A stretch of DNA of 64,000 nt from Hephaestia sp. MAHUQ-44 (GCF_023806085.1 NZ_JAMSLX010000005.1:1-64000), one strand, 5' to 3'; positions 1 to 9,080 are shown, numbered from the stretch's first letter. The notes: a model not told the origin generated them from the letters alone. Numbers and translations: made by a program.

Positions 1-32
1 TCACGCAGGTCCATCGAATAAGGTCGCGCCAT
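1..32 (-). CDS. IS630 family transposase, N-terminal fragment (continues outside the window)
   Basis: An ATG at 32 on the minus strand opens a frame reading MARPYSMDLR before the window ends. This matches the very conserved start of IS630-family transposases (M-x-R-P-Y-S-x-D-L-R), whose first part is a helix-turn-helix that binds the terminal repeats. A GGAGG ribosome binding site lies nine bases upstream. Only ten residues are visible, so the catalytic DDE domain and whether the gene is intact cannot be judged. Confidence 0.65.
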   Translation of the reverse strand, partial: MARPYSMDLR

Positions 33-78
33 GCTCGCTGGCCTCCATGCCCAGCCAGCATCTTGAATCACATCTATA
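1..78. mobile_element. End of an IS630-type insertion sequence (cut by window edge)
   Basis: The first 32 bases read on the minus strand as the N-terminus of an IS630-type transposase. The non-coding tip should follow before the flanking DNA. A TA dinucleotide, the usual IS630 target, occurs at 75-78 after GAATCACATC, so the element probably ends near there. The exact end cannot be fixed without the other copy of the terminal repeat. Confidence 0.5.
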
Positions 79-116
79 CGCCCTCGTGAATCCCCTATCG
101 ATTCAATCCCACGTCA

Positions 117-210
117 TCCCGCTCTAATAGAAGCGGGCCGACTCTGGATTATCCTTTTTTTGCTGGCATTTCCGAGTCGCCAGATGATTCCATCCGGCTC
201 GAAATCACGC
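117..210 (-). repeat. Dispersed palindromic repeat, family A, copy 1
   Basis: Read on the minus strand, this stretch matches 26812-26906 almost base for base over its first 65 positions. It begins with GTGATTTCGAGCCGGATG and includes a short A-rich run before GATAATCCAG. It ends in a second hairpin (CCCGCT at 118-123 pairing with AGCGGG at 132-137). The second hairpin differs in sequence from copy 2 but still pairs. Confidence 0.75.
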
Positions 211-232
211 CAACCGCCCGGCGGCCAGCCGC

Positions 233-784
233 TCAGTTGGCGAGCGGTGCGGTGTCGATTTTCTCGACCCAGCTCGGGAAGAAGGCCGGTGCCCGCGTCG
301 ACCAGCCCGACGCGGTTGCGGCGGCTTCGCTGATCGACTGCAACAGCGTCCGCCGCAGATCGGGGTGGAGGTGCGGCAAGGTCGCCGCCGCGCAGAACGC
401 CGCGGGCAGCCACGGCCGCACATCGGCGCCCAGCAACCGCTCATACAGGAAGCGATAGGCCGAAAAACCCGTCAACCGCCCCTGCCCCAGATCGAATGCG
501 CTCACCGTCACCAACGGCGCCATGAACGGCTCGACTGCATCGAGGCCGCTATCTTCGGGGATCATCAAGCGCAATTCGGCAAGCCGCTCGTAGAGCCGCG
601 CCTGTGCGCGAATGCTCGCTGCCTCGACGATGTCGCGCGACCAGCGCGCCAGCGCATCCTCGCGATCGAGCCCGATATCGAGCGCGCGCCGCACATAGCG
701 CTGGGTCGCCGCGCTGAAGCCCGCGAATTCCTTCATTTCCGCCAGCGCCATCGCGCCTCTGGCCTGCTTCATCTGCGATCCCAT
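233..784 (-). CDS. Conserved hypothetical protein (183 aa)
   Basis: I do not recognise this protein. It is a soluble, mostly helical, Ala/Leu/Arg-rich sequence with no signal peptide or membrane segment, starting MGSQMKQARG. The ATG at 784 is preferred over an in-frame TTG at 805 because the GGGGTG upstream is a better ribosome binding site. It stands alone, with the repeat and IS630 end on one side and a 213-base gap on the other. That gap contains two TTAA boxes eight bases apart (833-836 and 845-848). Codon use is like that of its neighbours, so it is probably a real host gene. Confidence 0.7.
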   Translation of the reverse strand: MGSQMKQARGAMALAEMKEFAGFSAATQRYVRRALDIGLDREDALARWSRDIVEAASIRAQARLYERLAELRLMIPEDSGLDAVEPFMAPLVTVSAFDLGQGRLTGFSAYRFLYERLLGADVRPWLPAAFCAAATLPHLHPDLRRTLLQSISEAAATASGWSTRAPAFFPSWVEKIDTAPLAN

Positions 785-997
785 AGCGTCACCCCGCCCG
801 ATCAATTACCGGTCGATCATGCGCGCTCATGGTTAACAGGCCCCTTAACGCACGCGTCGGCCAGTGTTCAGAAAGGAATCACAGAAGCCGCACCGTGGCA
901 ACGATCGTTGCGACAGATAGCGGATCGGGGGCGGAAATACCCGGTCGCTGCGGCCAACGCGCAACAGCCGACGCCTCCAGAGCGCGTGACGGCGGGC

Positions 998-1261
998 TTA
1001 CTGGTCTTTGCCTTTGGCGCGTTTGTGCTCGGCCTCTGCGTCATAGCCCGACGACGGCGCCGGTTCGTGGCTGTGGACGGGCTGGGTCGACGATGGCGGA
1101 TCGGAGGCGTCCATCGATTGATCGAGCGCGGTATCGAGCCGGGCATCCTTGCTTTCGGGATTGCGTTTGAGCCGGCGCGCGATCGATTCGTCCTGCCCGG
1201 CGTCGGCCTGAGGATGCGGCGGCCTGCCGCCTGCCTTGGTGCCGGTCGTGTCGTCGCTCAT
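998..1261 (-). CDS. Small hydrophilic, probably disordered protein (87 aa), stress-regulon candidate
   Basis: The protein starts MSDDTTGTKAGG and is rich in Asp, Glu, Ser, Pro, Lys and Gly with almost no hydrophobic residues, so it is likely disordered. I do not recognise a family. The start at 1261 is supported by an AGGAGAG ribosome binding site a few bases upstream. About 27 bases further up is an exact match to the alphaproteobacterial EcfG promoter pattern (GGAAC, 16 bases, CGTT). Because ecfG is in this window, I infer that the gene belongs to the general stress response. A role in stabilising cell components under stress would be a guess. Confidence 0.7.
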   Translation of the reverse strand: MSDDTTGTKAGGRPPHPQADAGQDESIARRLKRNPESKDARLDTALDQSMDASDPPSSTQPVHSHEPAPSSGYDAEAEHKRAKGKDQ

Positions 1262-1287
1262 CGCTACTCTCCTGATACTACCCCAAG

Positions 1288-1312
1288 AACGAGCGGGGAC
1301 GAGCGGCGTTCC
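1288..1312 (-). promoter_or_regulatory. Candidate EcfG promoter of the 87-aa gene
   Basis: On the minus strand the -35 box GGAAC (1312-1308) and -10 box CGTT (1291-1288) are separated by exactly 16 bases. This matches the known EcfG consensus without mismatch. The expected transcript start near 1281 leaves a normal leader carrying the AGGAGAG site before the start codon at 1261. Confidence 0.65.
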
Positions 1313-1331
1313 TCGCCCCGGGCGCAACGAA

Positions 1332-1361
1332 AAGGGCCCGGCAGTCGCCTGCCGGGCCCTT
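1332..1361 (-). terminator. Rho-independent terminator of the Bax-inhibitor-like gene
   Basis: A perfect 13-bp stem (AAGGGCCCGGCAG paired with CTGCCGGGCCCTT) encloses a 4-base loop. On the minus strand it is followed by TTTCGTT. It lies 23 bases past the stop codon of the 1384-2130 gene. Confidence 0.85.
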
Positions 1362-1383
1362 CCTTGTCTCATTCCCTGACCGA

Positions 1384-2130
1384 TCAGCTGCGGTTGCTGC
1401 CGAACAGACGAAGGAGGAACAGGAACATATTGATGAAGTCGAGATACAGGCTGAGCGCGGCCATGATGACAACGCGGCCTTCCATCTCGGTGCCCGCGAC
1501 CTGCGCGTACATGCTCTTGGTGCGCTGCGTGTCATATGCCGTCAGGCCGGCAAACAGCAGCACGCCAACGAAGCTCACCACCAGATCGAGCGCGCTCGAC
1601 TGGAGGAACAGGTTGACGAGCATCGCGACGATCAGGCCGACCAGCCCCATGATGAGGAACGTCCCCATCGCCGACAGGTCCTTCTTGGTCGTGTAGCCGT
1701 ACAGGCTCAGCCCGGCGAACGCCGCGGCGGTGGCGAAGAATGCCTGCGCGATCGATGTACCCGAATACTGAAGGAATACGGTCGAGAGCGACAGACCCAT
1801 CGCCACCGCGAAGCCCCAGAACATCAGCTGCAGCGTGCCGGTCCGCATCCGCGCCTGGCCGAAGCTCATCGCGAACACGAAGCCCAGCGGGGCAAGCATG
1901 ATGACCCAGGCCAGCGGCCCGCCATTCATGATAATATTCGCCGCCGGCGAATTGACCCCACCGCGTGCGAACAGCATCGCGATGATGCCCGTCAGCAACA
2001 CGCCCGAGGTCATATAGTTATAGACCGACAGCATGTATGAACGCAGACCCGCATCATACACATCGGTCTGGACACCGGCGGCCGTCCGGTAGGGCGCGGC
2101 GCTCTGCCGGGGGTCGGACCAGTTTGCCAT
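1384..2130 (-). CDS. Bax inhibitor-1/YccA family integral membrane protein
   Basis: This 248-aa protein belongs to the BI-1/YccA (UPF0005) family of seven-helix inner-membrane proteins. In E. coli, YccA modulates FtsH. Other members act as pH-gated ion leak channels. The sequence shows an N-terminal cytosolic tail, seven hydrophobic helices and a C-terminal stretch with paired helices near DFINMFLFLL, as usual for the family. The start MANWSD at 2130 has an AAGGAG site seven bases upstream. The gene is monocistronic, with a strong terminator downstream. The transported substrate or protein partner cannot be told from sequence. Confidence 0.9.
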   Translation of the reverse strand: MANWSDPRQSAAPYRTAAGVQTDVYDAGLRSYMLSVYNYMTSGVLLTGIIAMLFARGGVNSPAANIIMNGGPLAWVIMLAPLGFVFAMSFGQARMRTGTLQLMFWGFAVAMGLSLSTVFLQYSGTSIAQAFFATAAAFAGLSLYGYTTKKDLSAMGTFLIMGLVGLIVAMLVNLFLQSSALDLVVSFVGVLLFAGLTAYDTQRTKSMYAQVAGTEMEGRVVIMAALSLYLDFINMFLFLLRLFGSNRS

Positions 2131-2248
2131 TCGTAAAACTCCTTTGCCCGGCATAGAGGCCGGATGTGTCGAATATCGTCGGTCGGCGGCCGCTTTTCAA
2201 GCAAAACCGGTTGTCCCGGCATAACGGCGCCCTATGCTCGGGCGGACC

Positions 2249-2791
2249 ATGCATCGCCTGTTCGTCGGTCTCCGTCCGCCCCCGCACATCCGCGCCGATC
2301 TGCGCGCGGCAATGGGCGGCGTGCAGCGCGCGCACTGGCAGGATGACGACCAGATTCATCTTACGCTGCGCTTCATCGGTGCGGTCGATCGCCCGGTCGC
2401 CGAGGATGTCGTCGCGGCGCTCGACGCGGTTCATGCTCCCGCGATTTCTGCGACGATTTCGGGCGTCGGCTGTTTTGAAACGCGCGGCCGCACCGACGCG
2501 CTCTGGGCCGGGCTGGCGCCCAACGATCCGCTGGCGGCGCTCCACACCAAGGTCGATCATGCGCTGGTCCGCACGGGGCTGGAACCCGAACGCCGCGCCT
2601 GCCGGCCGCACATCACGCTGGCCCGTCTGCCGCGTTCAGCCACGGATACACCCGACATCGTCCGTTTTCTCGATCGGTACGCGGGCCTCGCGAGCGCGCC
2701 GTTCGCCTTTACCCACCTGACCTTGTTCGAAAGCCACCTCGGGCACGACGGCGCGCGCTACACCCCGATCGAACGCTGGCCGCTCGGCTGA
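2249..2791 (+). CDS. thpR: RNA 2',3'-cyclic phosphodiesterase (2'-5' RNA ligase family)
   Basis: A 2H-phosphoesterase of the ThpR/LigT family, about 180 aa, the usual size. It opens RNA 2',3'-cyclic phosphates to 2'-phosphates and can act on 2'-5' linkages in vitro. The two signature HxTx motifs are present: HLTLRF near residue 37 and HITLAR near residue 122. They form the twin catalytic histidines. MHRLFVGL at 2249 is the family's typical N-terminus, so it is preferred over the ATG at 2234. The gene is divergent from the Bax-inhibitor gene and convergent with the acyl-CoA ligase gene. Confidence 0.88.
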   Translation: MHRLFVGLRPPPHIRADLRAAMGGVQRAHWQDDDQIHLTLRFIGAVDRPVAEDVVAALDAVHAPAISATISGVGCFETRGRTDALWAGLAPNDPLAALHTKVDHALVRTGLEPERRACRPHITLARLPRSATDTPDIVRFLDRYAGLASAPFAFTHLTLFESHLGHDGARYTPIERWPLG

Positions 2792-2795
2792 CGCC

Positions 2796-4388
2796 TCAGG
2801 TCGCGAATCGATACTCCCTGAACTGCTCGCGCAGCGCGGTTTTCAGCAATTTGCCGGTCGCGGTGTGCGGCAGATCGTCGACGAACACGATGTCGTCGGG
2901 CAGCCACCATTTGGCGACTCTCGCGGCCAGATGCTCGCGGATCTGCACGCTCGTCACGTCGCTCCCCTTGGCGCGGACGACGACCAGCAGCGGTCGCTCG
3001 TCCCATTTCGGGTGCGCGACGCCGATCGCCGCGGCCTCGGCAACGCCGGGGCAACCGACCGCGGCATTTTCGAGCTCGACCGAACTGATCCATTCGCCGC
3101 CCGATTTGATCACGTCCTTCGATCGATCGGTGATCTGCATCGTGCCGTCGGGGTGCAGTACCGCGACGTCGCCGGTGTCGAACCAGCCCTCGGGGCACAG
3201 GCAATCGCCGCCCTCGTCCTGAAAATAGCGTTTGATGACCCATGGCCCGCGCACTTCAAGCCGCCCCGCGCTCACGCCGTCGCGCGGCAGCACGACACCC
3301 GCATCATCGACCACGCGCAATTCTACCCCGAACGGCACCCGCCCCTGTTTGGAAACCTGATCGAGCTGCTGCTCGAACGAGAGATCGTCCCAATCGGCGC
3401 CACGCGCGCCCATCGTGCCGATCGGCGAGGTTTCGGTCATCCCCCAGGCGTGGTTGACGCGTACCCCCATCCGCATCAACCGCTCGATCATCGCGCGCGG
3501 CGCCGCCGATCCGCCGATCGTCACCAGATCGAGATATTCCGGCGCGCGGCCGGTGGCGTCGATATGCTGGAACATCGCCATCCACACCGTTGGCACGCCC
3601 GCCGAATGGGTGACCTTTTCGTCGTTCATCAGATCGCACAGTACTTGCGCGTCGTTGACCGCGGAAAAGACGAATTTGACCCCCGCTCCCGCCCCGGCGA
3701 ACGGCAGGCCCCAGGCGGCGGCGTGGAACATCGGCACCACCGGCAGCACCACCGACCGCATGTCGATATCAAATACCGAGGGCTGAATCTCGACCAGCGC
3801 GTGGAGCACCGACGAGCGGTGCGAATAGAGCACGCCCTTGGGGTTGCCCGTCGTCCCGCTGGTGTAGCAGAGCATGCACGGGTCGCGCTCGCCGCCCTCG
3901 ATCCACGCATAATCCCCGGTTTCGGCATCGACGAGCGTCCGGAATCCGTCCGCGCCGTCGCCATCCATGACGATATAATGCTCGATCGATGTCCAGCGCG
4001 ACCGCAACCGATCGACGATCGGCTGAAAGGCGCGATCGTAGAGCAGCACCCGATCCTCGGCATGGTTGGCGATATAGACCAGTTGGTCATCGAACAGACG
4101 CGGGTTGATGGTGTGGATGATCCCGCCCATCCCGATCGCACCGTACCAGGCGGCGAGGTGATGGCCGTGGTTCATCGCCAGCGTCGCGATCCGATCACCG
4201 GCGTTGCAGCCCAGCCGTTCAAGCACCTGGGAAAGCTTGCGCGCATCGGCAGCGATTCCGGCCCAGTCGGTGCGGCTTTCGCTGCCATCGGCCCAGCGGG
4301 TCACGATCTCGCGTCGCGCGTGTTCGCGTGCGGCATGATCGAGCAGGCGCGGCACGCGCAGCTCGAAATCCTGCATCTCTCCCAGCAT
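2796..4388 (-). CDS. Acyl-CoA ligase (AMP-forming), medium/long-chain type
   Basis: An ANL-superfamily enzyme of 530 aa that activates a carboxylic acid to an acyl-adenylate and then to the CoA thioester. The phosphate-binding loop [11 protein letters not shown] is at residues 175-185. The A5 motif (AWGMTE) and the C-terminal catalytic lysine region (ATGKLLK) are both intact. The overall sequence resembles medium- and long-chain ligases of the AlkK/FadD type, but the substrate cannot be deduced. The start at 4388 has a strong GGGAGGGGAG site. It lies 32 bases downstream of dnaE on the same strand and could be read through from it. Other lipid-catabolism genes lie at 23.5 kb and 30-34 kb. Confidence 0.88.
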   Translation of the reverse strand: MLGEMQDFELRVPRLLDHAAREHARREIVTRWADGSESRTDWAGIAADARKLSQVLERLGCNAGDRIATLAMNHGHHLAAWYGAIGMGGIIHTINPRLFDDQLVYIANHAEDRVLLYDRAFQPIVDRLRSRWTSIEHYIVMDGDGADGFRTLVDAETGDYAWIEGGERDPCMLCYTSGTTGNPKGVLYSHRSSVLHALVEIQPSVFDIDMRSVVLPVVPMFHAAAWGLPFAGAGAGVKFVFSAVNDAQVLCDLMNDEKVTHSAGVPTVWMAMFQHIDATGRAPEYLDLVTIGGSAAPRAMIERLMRMGVRVNHAWGMTETSPIGTMGARGADWDDLSFEQQLDQVSKQGRVPFGVELRVVDDAGVVLPRDGVSAGRLEVRGPWVIKRYFQDEGGDCLCPEGWFDTGDVAVLHPDGTMQITDRSKDVIKSGGEWISSVELENAAVGCPGVAEAAAIGVAHPKWDERPLLVVVRAKGSDVTSVQIREHLAARVAKWWLPDDIVFVDDLPHTATGKLLKTALREQFREYRFAT

Positions 4389-4420
4389 CTTCTCCCCTCC
4401 CGCCCCTCGTCGGCGAGAGG

Positions 4421-7400
4421 CTATCCTGCCCGCGCGCGCCTCACTTCTGCGGGCATGAACGCGAACCCGGTGATACCGTGCATTGCTTCGAGCGCGCCCG
4501 CAAGCTCGGCATCGAGCAGGAAGTCACTGCCGAGCACCACTGTCGCCATACCGCCATCGGGCAGGCTGGCGCGCAACCGGATTTCGCCGCGCCCACCCCG
4601 CGCGCCCGCCACCAGCGCCGCGATCTGACGCACCGTGGCGGGATCGTCGACCGCGCAATCGATCACCATCCGCGCGGCCGTCGCCAGCCCCTCGAACGGC
4701 TGAAGGCGCTTGACGGTGACGCGCGGCGTTTCCTCGCCCGCGCGACGGTCGAGCTCGACCGTCAGCAGCCCGCACGCGCCCGATTTGGCCGCGGCCTCGA
4801 GATCGGCAGCAACCGCATCGTCGAAACAGGTCGCGATGAACTGCCCGGTCGAATCGGATAGCGTCGCCATCAGATAGCGCCGGCCGCGCGCCGAGGTGCG
4901 CCAGCGTGCATCCTCGACCAGCGCCGCCATCGTCGCGCCGGTGCGCTGCCCTTCGGCAATCGGCAAGTCGCCAAGCGCGGCATAATCGCGCGCGCCGTGC
5001 ATCCGGGCGAGCAGCCGGTGGCGATCGACCGGATGTGCCGAGAAATAGAAGCCGAAGCCTTCCTTTTCCTGCTCCATCCGTTCGGCCAGCGTCCAATGCG
5101 CACTCGCCAGCGGCGTGATCGCGGCTTCCTCGACCGCGCCTTCGCCGCCGAACAACCCGCCCTGCCCGCTCGCGCGCTGCTCGTGGAGCCGGGCCGCGGT
5201 GGCAAGCACCGTCTCGACCACCGCGACGATGCCCGGCCGGTTGGCAACGATCGTATCGAACGCGCCGCCCGCGGCCAGCGTTTCGAGTTGGCGTTTATTG
5301 AGCAATCGCGGATCGACGCGACGCGCGAGATCGCTCAACGACGCGAACGGCCCGCCCGCGCGGCGTTCGGCGACCAGTTCCTCCATCGCCCGTTCGCCCA
5401 CCCCCTTGAGCGCGGCGAGCGCATAGCGCACTGCATAGCCGTCATCGTGCGGCTCGACCGAAAAATTGGCCTCGCTCGCATTGAGATCAGGGCCGAGGCA
5501 GGCGACGCCCAGCCGGCGCATATCGTCCACGAACACGCTCAATTTGTCGGTCAGCGCCATGTCGAAGCTCATCGACGCGGCGTAGAATTCGGCCGGGTGA
5601 TGCGCCTTGAGCCACGCTGTCTGGTACGTCAGCAGCGCGTAGGCCGCGGCGTGCGACTTGTTGAAGCCATAGCCGGCGAACTTGTCGATCAAATCGAACA
5701 ATTCGTTGGCCTTGTGCGCCGTGATATTGTTGGTTTTCGCGCATCCCTCGACAAAGATCGCGCGCTGCGCGTCCATCTCGGCCTTGATCTTCTTGCCCAT
5801 CGCGCGGCGCAGCAGGTCGGCGCCGCCGAGCGAATAGCCCGCCAGGATCTGCGCAGCCTGCATCACCTGTTCCTGATAAACGAAGATGCCGTAGGTTTCC
5901 TTGAGGATGCCTTCGAGCAGCGCGTGCGGGTATTCGATCTCCTCATGGCCGTTCTTGCGGCGGCCGAACATCGGAATATTGTCCATCGGCCCCGGCCGAT
6001 AGAGCGCGTTGAGCGCGATGATGTCCTCGAACACCGTCGGCTTCACCGCCGACAGCGTGCGCCGCATCCCCTCCGATTCAACCTGGAACACCCCCACCGT
6101 GTCGCCGCGCTGGAGCAGTTCGAACACCTTGGCATCGTCCCATGCCAGCGCCTCGAGATCGACCGCGACCCCGCGTCTGGCGAGCAGTTCGACCGCCATC
6201 TTGAGCACCGACAGCGTCTTGAGCCCGAGGAAGTCGAACTTCACCAGCCCCGCGCCCTCGACATATTTCATGTCGAACTGCGTCACCGGCATGTCCGAGC
6301 GCGGATCGCGATAGAGCGGCACCAACTCGCTCAACGGGCGATCGCCGATCACGACGCCCGCGGCATGGGTCGAGCTGTGGCGCGGCAGCCCCTCGAGCTT
6401 CATCGCGAGGTCGAGCAGGCGCCGCACCCCCTCGTCGCCCTTATATTCCGCCGCCAGTTCGCTCACGCCGTTGAGCGCGCGTTCGAGCGTCCACGGATCG
6501 GCCGGCAGGTTGGGCACCAATTTGGCGAGCCGATCGACCTGGCCGTAGCTCATCTGGAGCACGCGGCCGGTGTCCTTGAGCACCGCGCGCGCCTTCAGCT
6601 TTCCGAACGTGATGATCTGCGCGACCTGATCGCGGCCGTATTTCTCCTGGACGTAGCGGATCACCTCGCCACGCCGCGTTTCGCAGAAATCGATGTCGAA
6701 ATCGGGCATCGACACGCGTTCGGGGTTCAGGAACCGCTCGAACAGCAACCCGAGCTTCAAGGGATCGAGATCGGTGATCGTGAGCGACCAGGCAACCACC
6801 GAGCCCGCCCCCGAGCCGCGCCCCGGCCCCACCGGAATATCGTGATCCTTCGCCCATTTGATAAAATCGGCAACGATCAGGAAATAACCCGGAAAGCCCA
6901 TCTGGATGATGATGCCGAGTTCGAATTCGAGCCGCGTGCGATACGCCTCGCGCTGCTCATCGGTGAGCGGCTGGCCCGCGAGCGCCTCGATCTTGGCGAG
7001 CCGCTTCTCAAGCCCGGCGCGCGCATCCTCGCGCAGCTTGGCCGCCTCCCCCTCACGATCGCCCGCGAGGCTCGGCAGGATCGGTTTGCGCTTCGGCGCC
7101 GCGACCGCGCAGCGTTGCGCGACGACCATCGTGTTGGCGATCGCCTCGGGCAGGTCGGCGAACAGTTCGCGCATATCGCGCGCGGGCTTCATCCACGCAT
7201 CGGGCGACGATCGCGGCCGATCCTCGCTCGCGACGTAGCTCGAACTGGCGATGCACAGCAGCGCATCATGCGCCTCGCCGAAATCCCTGTCGACAAAGCA
7301 GCACGGATTGGTCGCAACCAGCGGCAAGCCGCGATCGTAGGCGAGATCGAGCAACAGCGGCTCGGCACGGCCTTCGACGTCGTCGAGCCGCCGCGTCAGT

Positions 7401-7918
7401 TCGACATAAAGCCGATCGCCGAACAGCGCCTGCAACCGATCGGCATAGGCATAGGCGCGATCGAACTGTTCCTCGGCGAACAGGCGGGCGAGCGCGCCTT
7501 CGCGGCCCGCGGTGAGCGCGATCAGCCCGTCGCTATGGCTTTCGAGATCGGCAAACGACACATGCGCGGGCAGTTCGATCGGGCGGTCGAGATGCGCGCG
7601 GCTGACGAGCGCGCAGAGATTGTCATACCCCGCCTTGTCCTGCGCATAGAGCGCGAGCCAGTCGAGCGGCGCTTCCACACCTTCGGGCATGTCGGGGCGG
7701 CGCACCCCCACCATCGCACCGATGATCGGCTGCACCCCCGATGCCTTGCACGCGTCCGAAAACGCCATCGCCGCATACAGCCCGTTGCGATCGGTCAGCG
7801 CGGCGGCGGGAAAGCCCATTTCCTGCGCGCGCTTGGCGATCTGCTTGGGCTCGATCGCTCCATCGAGCATCGTATAGGACGAGAAGATTCGAAGCGGGAC
7901 GAACGCGGAATGAGGCAT
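4421..7918 (-). CDS. dnaE: DNA polymerase III subunit alpha
   Basis: The replicative polymerase catalytic subunit, 1165 aa, close to the 1160 aa of E. coli DnaE. In order it has a PHP domain (residues 1-280), the polymerase palm with the acidic motif PDFDIDF, fingers, a helix-hairpin-helix region and a C-terminal OB fold. The PHP domain begins PLRIFSSYTMLDG and lacks the metal-binding histidines of proofreading PHP domains, as in E. coli. Proofreading is therefore probably done by a separate DnaQ. The start MPHSAFVPL at 7918 matches the family N-terminus. The upstream in-frame extension is not conserved-looking. Confidence 0.97.
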   Translation of the reverse strand: MPHSAFVPLRIFSSYTMLDGAIEPKQIAKRAQEMGFPAAALTDRNGLYAAMAFSDACKASGVQPIIGAMVGVRRPDMPEGVEAPLDWLALYAQDKAGYDNLCALVSRAHLDRPIELPAHVSFADLESHSDGLIALTAGREGALARLFAEEQFDRAYAYADRLQALFGDRLYVELTRRLDDVEGRAEPLLLDLAYDRGLPLVATNPCCFVDRDFGEAHDALLCIASSSYVASEDRPRSSPDAWMKPARDMRELFADLPEAIANTMVVAQRCAVAAPKRKPILPSLAGDREGEAAKLREDARAGLEKRLAKIEALAGQPLTDEQREAYRTRLEFELGIIIQMGFPGYFLIVADFIKWAKDHDIPVGPGRGSGAGSVVAWSLTITDLDPLKLGLLFERFLNPERVSMPDFDIDFCETRRGEVIRYVQEKYGRDQVAQIITFGKLKARAVLKDTGRVLQMSYGQVDRLAKLVPNLPADPWTLERALNGVSELAAEYKGDEGVRRLLDLAMKLEGLPRHSSTHAAGVVIGDRPLSELVPLYRDPRSDMPVTQFDMKYVEGAGLVKFDFLGLKTLSVLKMAVELLARRGVAVDLEALAWDDAKVFELLQRGDTVGVFQVESEGMRRTLSAVKPTVFEDIIALNALYRPGPMDNIPMFGRRKNGHEEIEYPHALLEGILKETYGIFVYQEQVMQAAQILAGYSLGGADLLRRAMGKKIKAEMDAQRAIFVEGCAKTNNITAHKANELFDLIDKFAGYGFNKSHAAAYALLTYQTAWLKAHHPAEFYAASMSFDMALTDKLSVFVDDMRRLGVACLGPDLNASEANFSVEPHDDGYAVRYALAALKGVGERAMEELVAERRAGGPFASLSDLARRVDPRLLNKRQLETLAAGGAFDTIVANRPGIVAVVETVLATAARLHEQRASGQGGLFGGEGAVEEAAITPLASAHWTLAERMEQEKEGFGFYFSAHPVDRHRLLARMHGARDYAALGDLPIAEGQRTGATMAALVEDARWRTSARGRRYLMATLSDSTGQFIATCFDDAVAADLEAAAKSGACGLLTVELDRRAGEETPRVTVKRLQPFEGLATAARMVIDCAVDDPATVRQIAALVAGARGGRGEIRLRASLPDGGMATVVLGSDFLLDAELAGALEAMHGITGFAFMPAEVRRARAG

Positions 7919-7979
7919 GGCCGTCACTATGCAGGCTGGGGCCGATTCGGGGAACCATCTTCGGCGTCTTTCATGCCGT

Positions 7980-8005
7980 GGAACCGCTGGATGATCCGTA
8001 TCGTT
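7980..8005 (+). promoter_or_regulatory. Candidate EcfG promoter of the HdeD-like gene
   Basis: GGAAC (7980-7984) and CGTT (8002-8005) are separated by 17 bases, an exact match to the EcfG consensus. A TAAGGAG ribosome binding site follows at 8015-8021 and the ATG is at 8031, so the spacing of promoter, leader and start is normal. Confidence 0.65.
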
Positions 8006-8030
8006 GGCGCTCTGTAAGGAGCGATGCGCG

Positions 8031-8585
8031 ATGACCGAGACGATGGCACAGGGCAAAATGCCGACGAGCGCGGGCTGGGGATGGCTGCTCGCTTATGGCA
8101 TCCTGTCGCTGGCATTGGCCGTGATGGCGTTCATCTGGCCCTTTTCGGCGACGATCGCGGCGACGCTGATCGTGGGCACCTTCTTCATGGCCGCCGGGCT
8201 GGTCTCGATCGGCGCAGGGATTTTCGGCGGCGTGCGCGACGGGCGCGGCTATGCGATCGCGTTCGGCCTCGTCTCGCTGATCATCGGGGCGATCATGGCG
8301 TTCGAGCCGATGACGGGCGCGCTGTCGTTGACGCTGCTGGTGGTGTTCTGGCTCGGCGTACGCGGGCTGCTCGAACTCGTCTGGGGAATCAGGATGTCCG
8401 CGCATCGCGGCTGGATGATCGCGCTCGGCCTCGTCAACCTGCTGCTCGCGCTGCTGGTGTTGGCGACAATTTCATGGTCGGCGATGACGCTGCCGGGCTA
8501 TATCCTCGGGCTGAGCTTCCTGATCGCGGGGATCGTCGAAATCGCCCGTGCTCGCGCCCACCGCGCGCACGCGCAGACGTTTTAG
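8031..8585 (+). CDS. HdeD family (DUF308) membrane protein, stress-regulon candidate
   Basis: A 184-aa protein made almost entirely of six hydrophobic helices in three hairpins, typical of the HdeD/DUF308 family. E. coli HdeD is an inner-membrane protein linked to acid resistance at high cell density, and its biochemical activity is unknown. The short soluble ends are Ala/Arg-rich. The start MTETMAQGK at 8031 is chosen because AAGGAG lies nine bases upstream. An exact EcfG-type promoter precedes it, which fits a stress role. It is divergent from dnaE and convergent with the receiver gene. Confidence 0.87.
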   Translation: MTETMAQGKMPTSAGWGWLLAYGILSLALAVMAFIWPFSATIAATLIVGTFFMAAGLVSIGAGIFGGVRDGRGYAIAFGLVSLIIGAIMAFEPMTGALSLTLLVVFWLGVRGLLELVWGIRMSAHRGWMIALGLVNLLLALLVLATISWSAMTLPGYILGLSFLIAGIVEIARARAHRAHAQTF

Positions 8586-8621
8586 GGTTTGTTTCGGTTA
8601 CGGCACCGGAACAAATCCCCT

Positions 8622-9014
8622 TCAGCCGATCACCCCGCCGTCGGGCGCACCGCGGGCCATCAGCCGGCCGATCGCTTCGAACAGCGAATCCATCGCAACC
8701 GGCTTGAACAATACTTCGTCGGCGCCCGCCTCGATGCACTGCGCGCGCAGATCGGGGGCGGTATCGGCGGTGACGACGATGATCGGGATCGTCGCCTTGG
8801 CATCGTCGCGGGCCCGAATGTGGCGAATGGCGCTCAGCCCGTCCATGCCCGGCATCCGCAGATCGACCAGCGCGACATCGAAATCATGTTGTTCGACCAG
8901 CGCGAGGCCCGCTTCGGCATCCTCGGCACCGATCATTTCGGCGCCTGCCACATCAAGCATGTCCTTGACGACGCGACGATTCATCGCGTCATCTTCGATG
9001 AAGAGGACGTTCAT
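8622..9014 (-). CDS. Single-domain response regulator
   Basis: A 130-aa stand-alone CheY-like receiver with no output domain. The acidic pocket is E7-D8-D9, the phosphoacceptor is D51 (LVDLRMPG), the switch threonine is T82 and the conserved lysine is K104 (FKP). It is the last gene of a minus-strand operon after an EAL phosphodiesterase and a TPR histidine kinase, 66 bases beyond the kinase stop. The likely job is to accept phosphate from that kinase and act on a partner protein. The partner is not evident. Confidence 0.92.
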   Translation of the reverse strand: MNVLFIEDDAMNRRVVKDMLDVAGAEMIGAEDAEAGLALVEQHDFDVALVDLRMPGMDGLSAIRHIRARDDAKATIPIIVVTADTAPDLRAQCIEAGADEVLFKPVAMDSLFEAIGRLMARGAPDGGVIG

Positions 9015-9080
9015 GCGCTTCCGTCCAAGCCACGGGCGGATTGTTTCGGTACTGAACTCATTGCTGCGAGCGTTATCTTC

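Noticed and set aside
833..848. TTAA pair that could be a CtrA site
   Set aside because: The spacing is eight bases, not seven, and the gene downstream is unknown.
828..866. EcfG-like promoter before the 183-aa gene
   Set aside because: The spacer is 15 bases and the -35 box would be TGAAC, so two features deviate from consensus.
4997..8017. Long open frame of about 1000 codons antisense to dnaE
   Set aside because: It mirrors the dnaE gene, is extremely rich in Arg, His and Ala and has no recognisable domain. Long antisense frames are expected in high-GC DNA with biased codon use.
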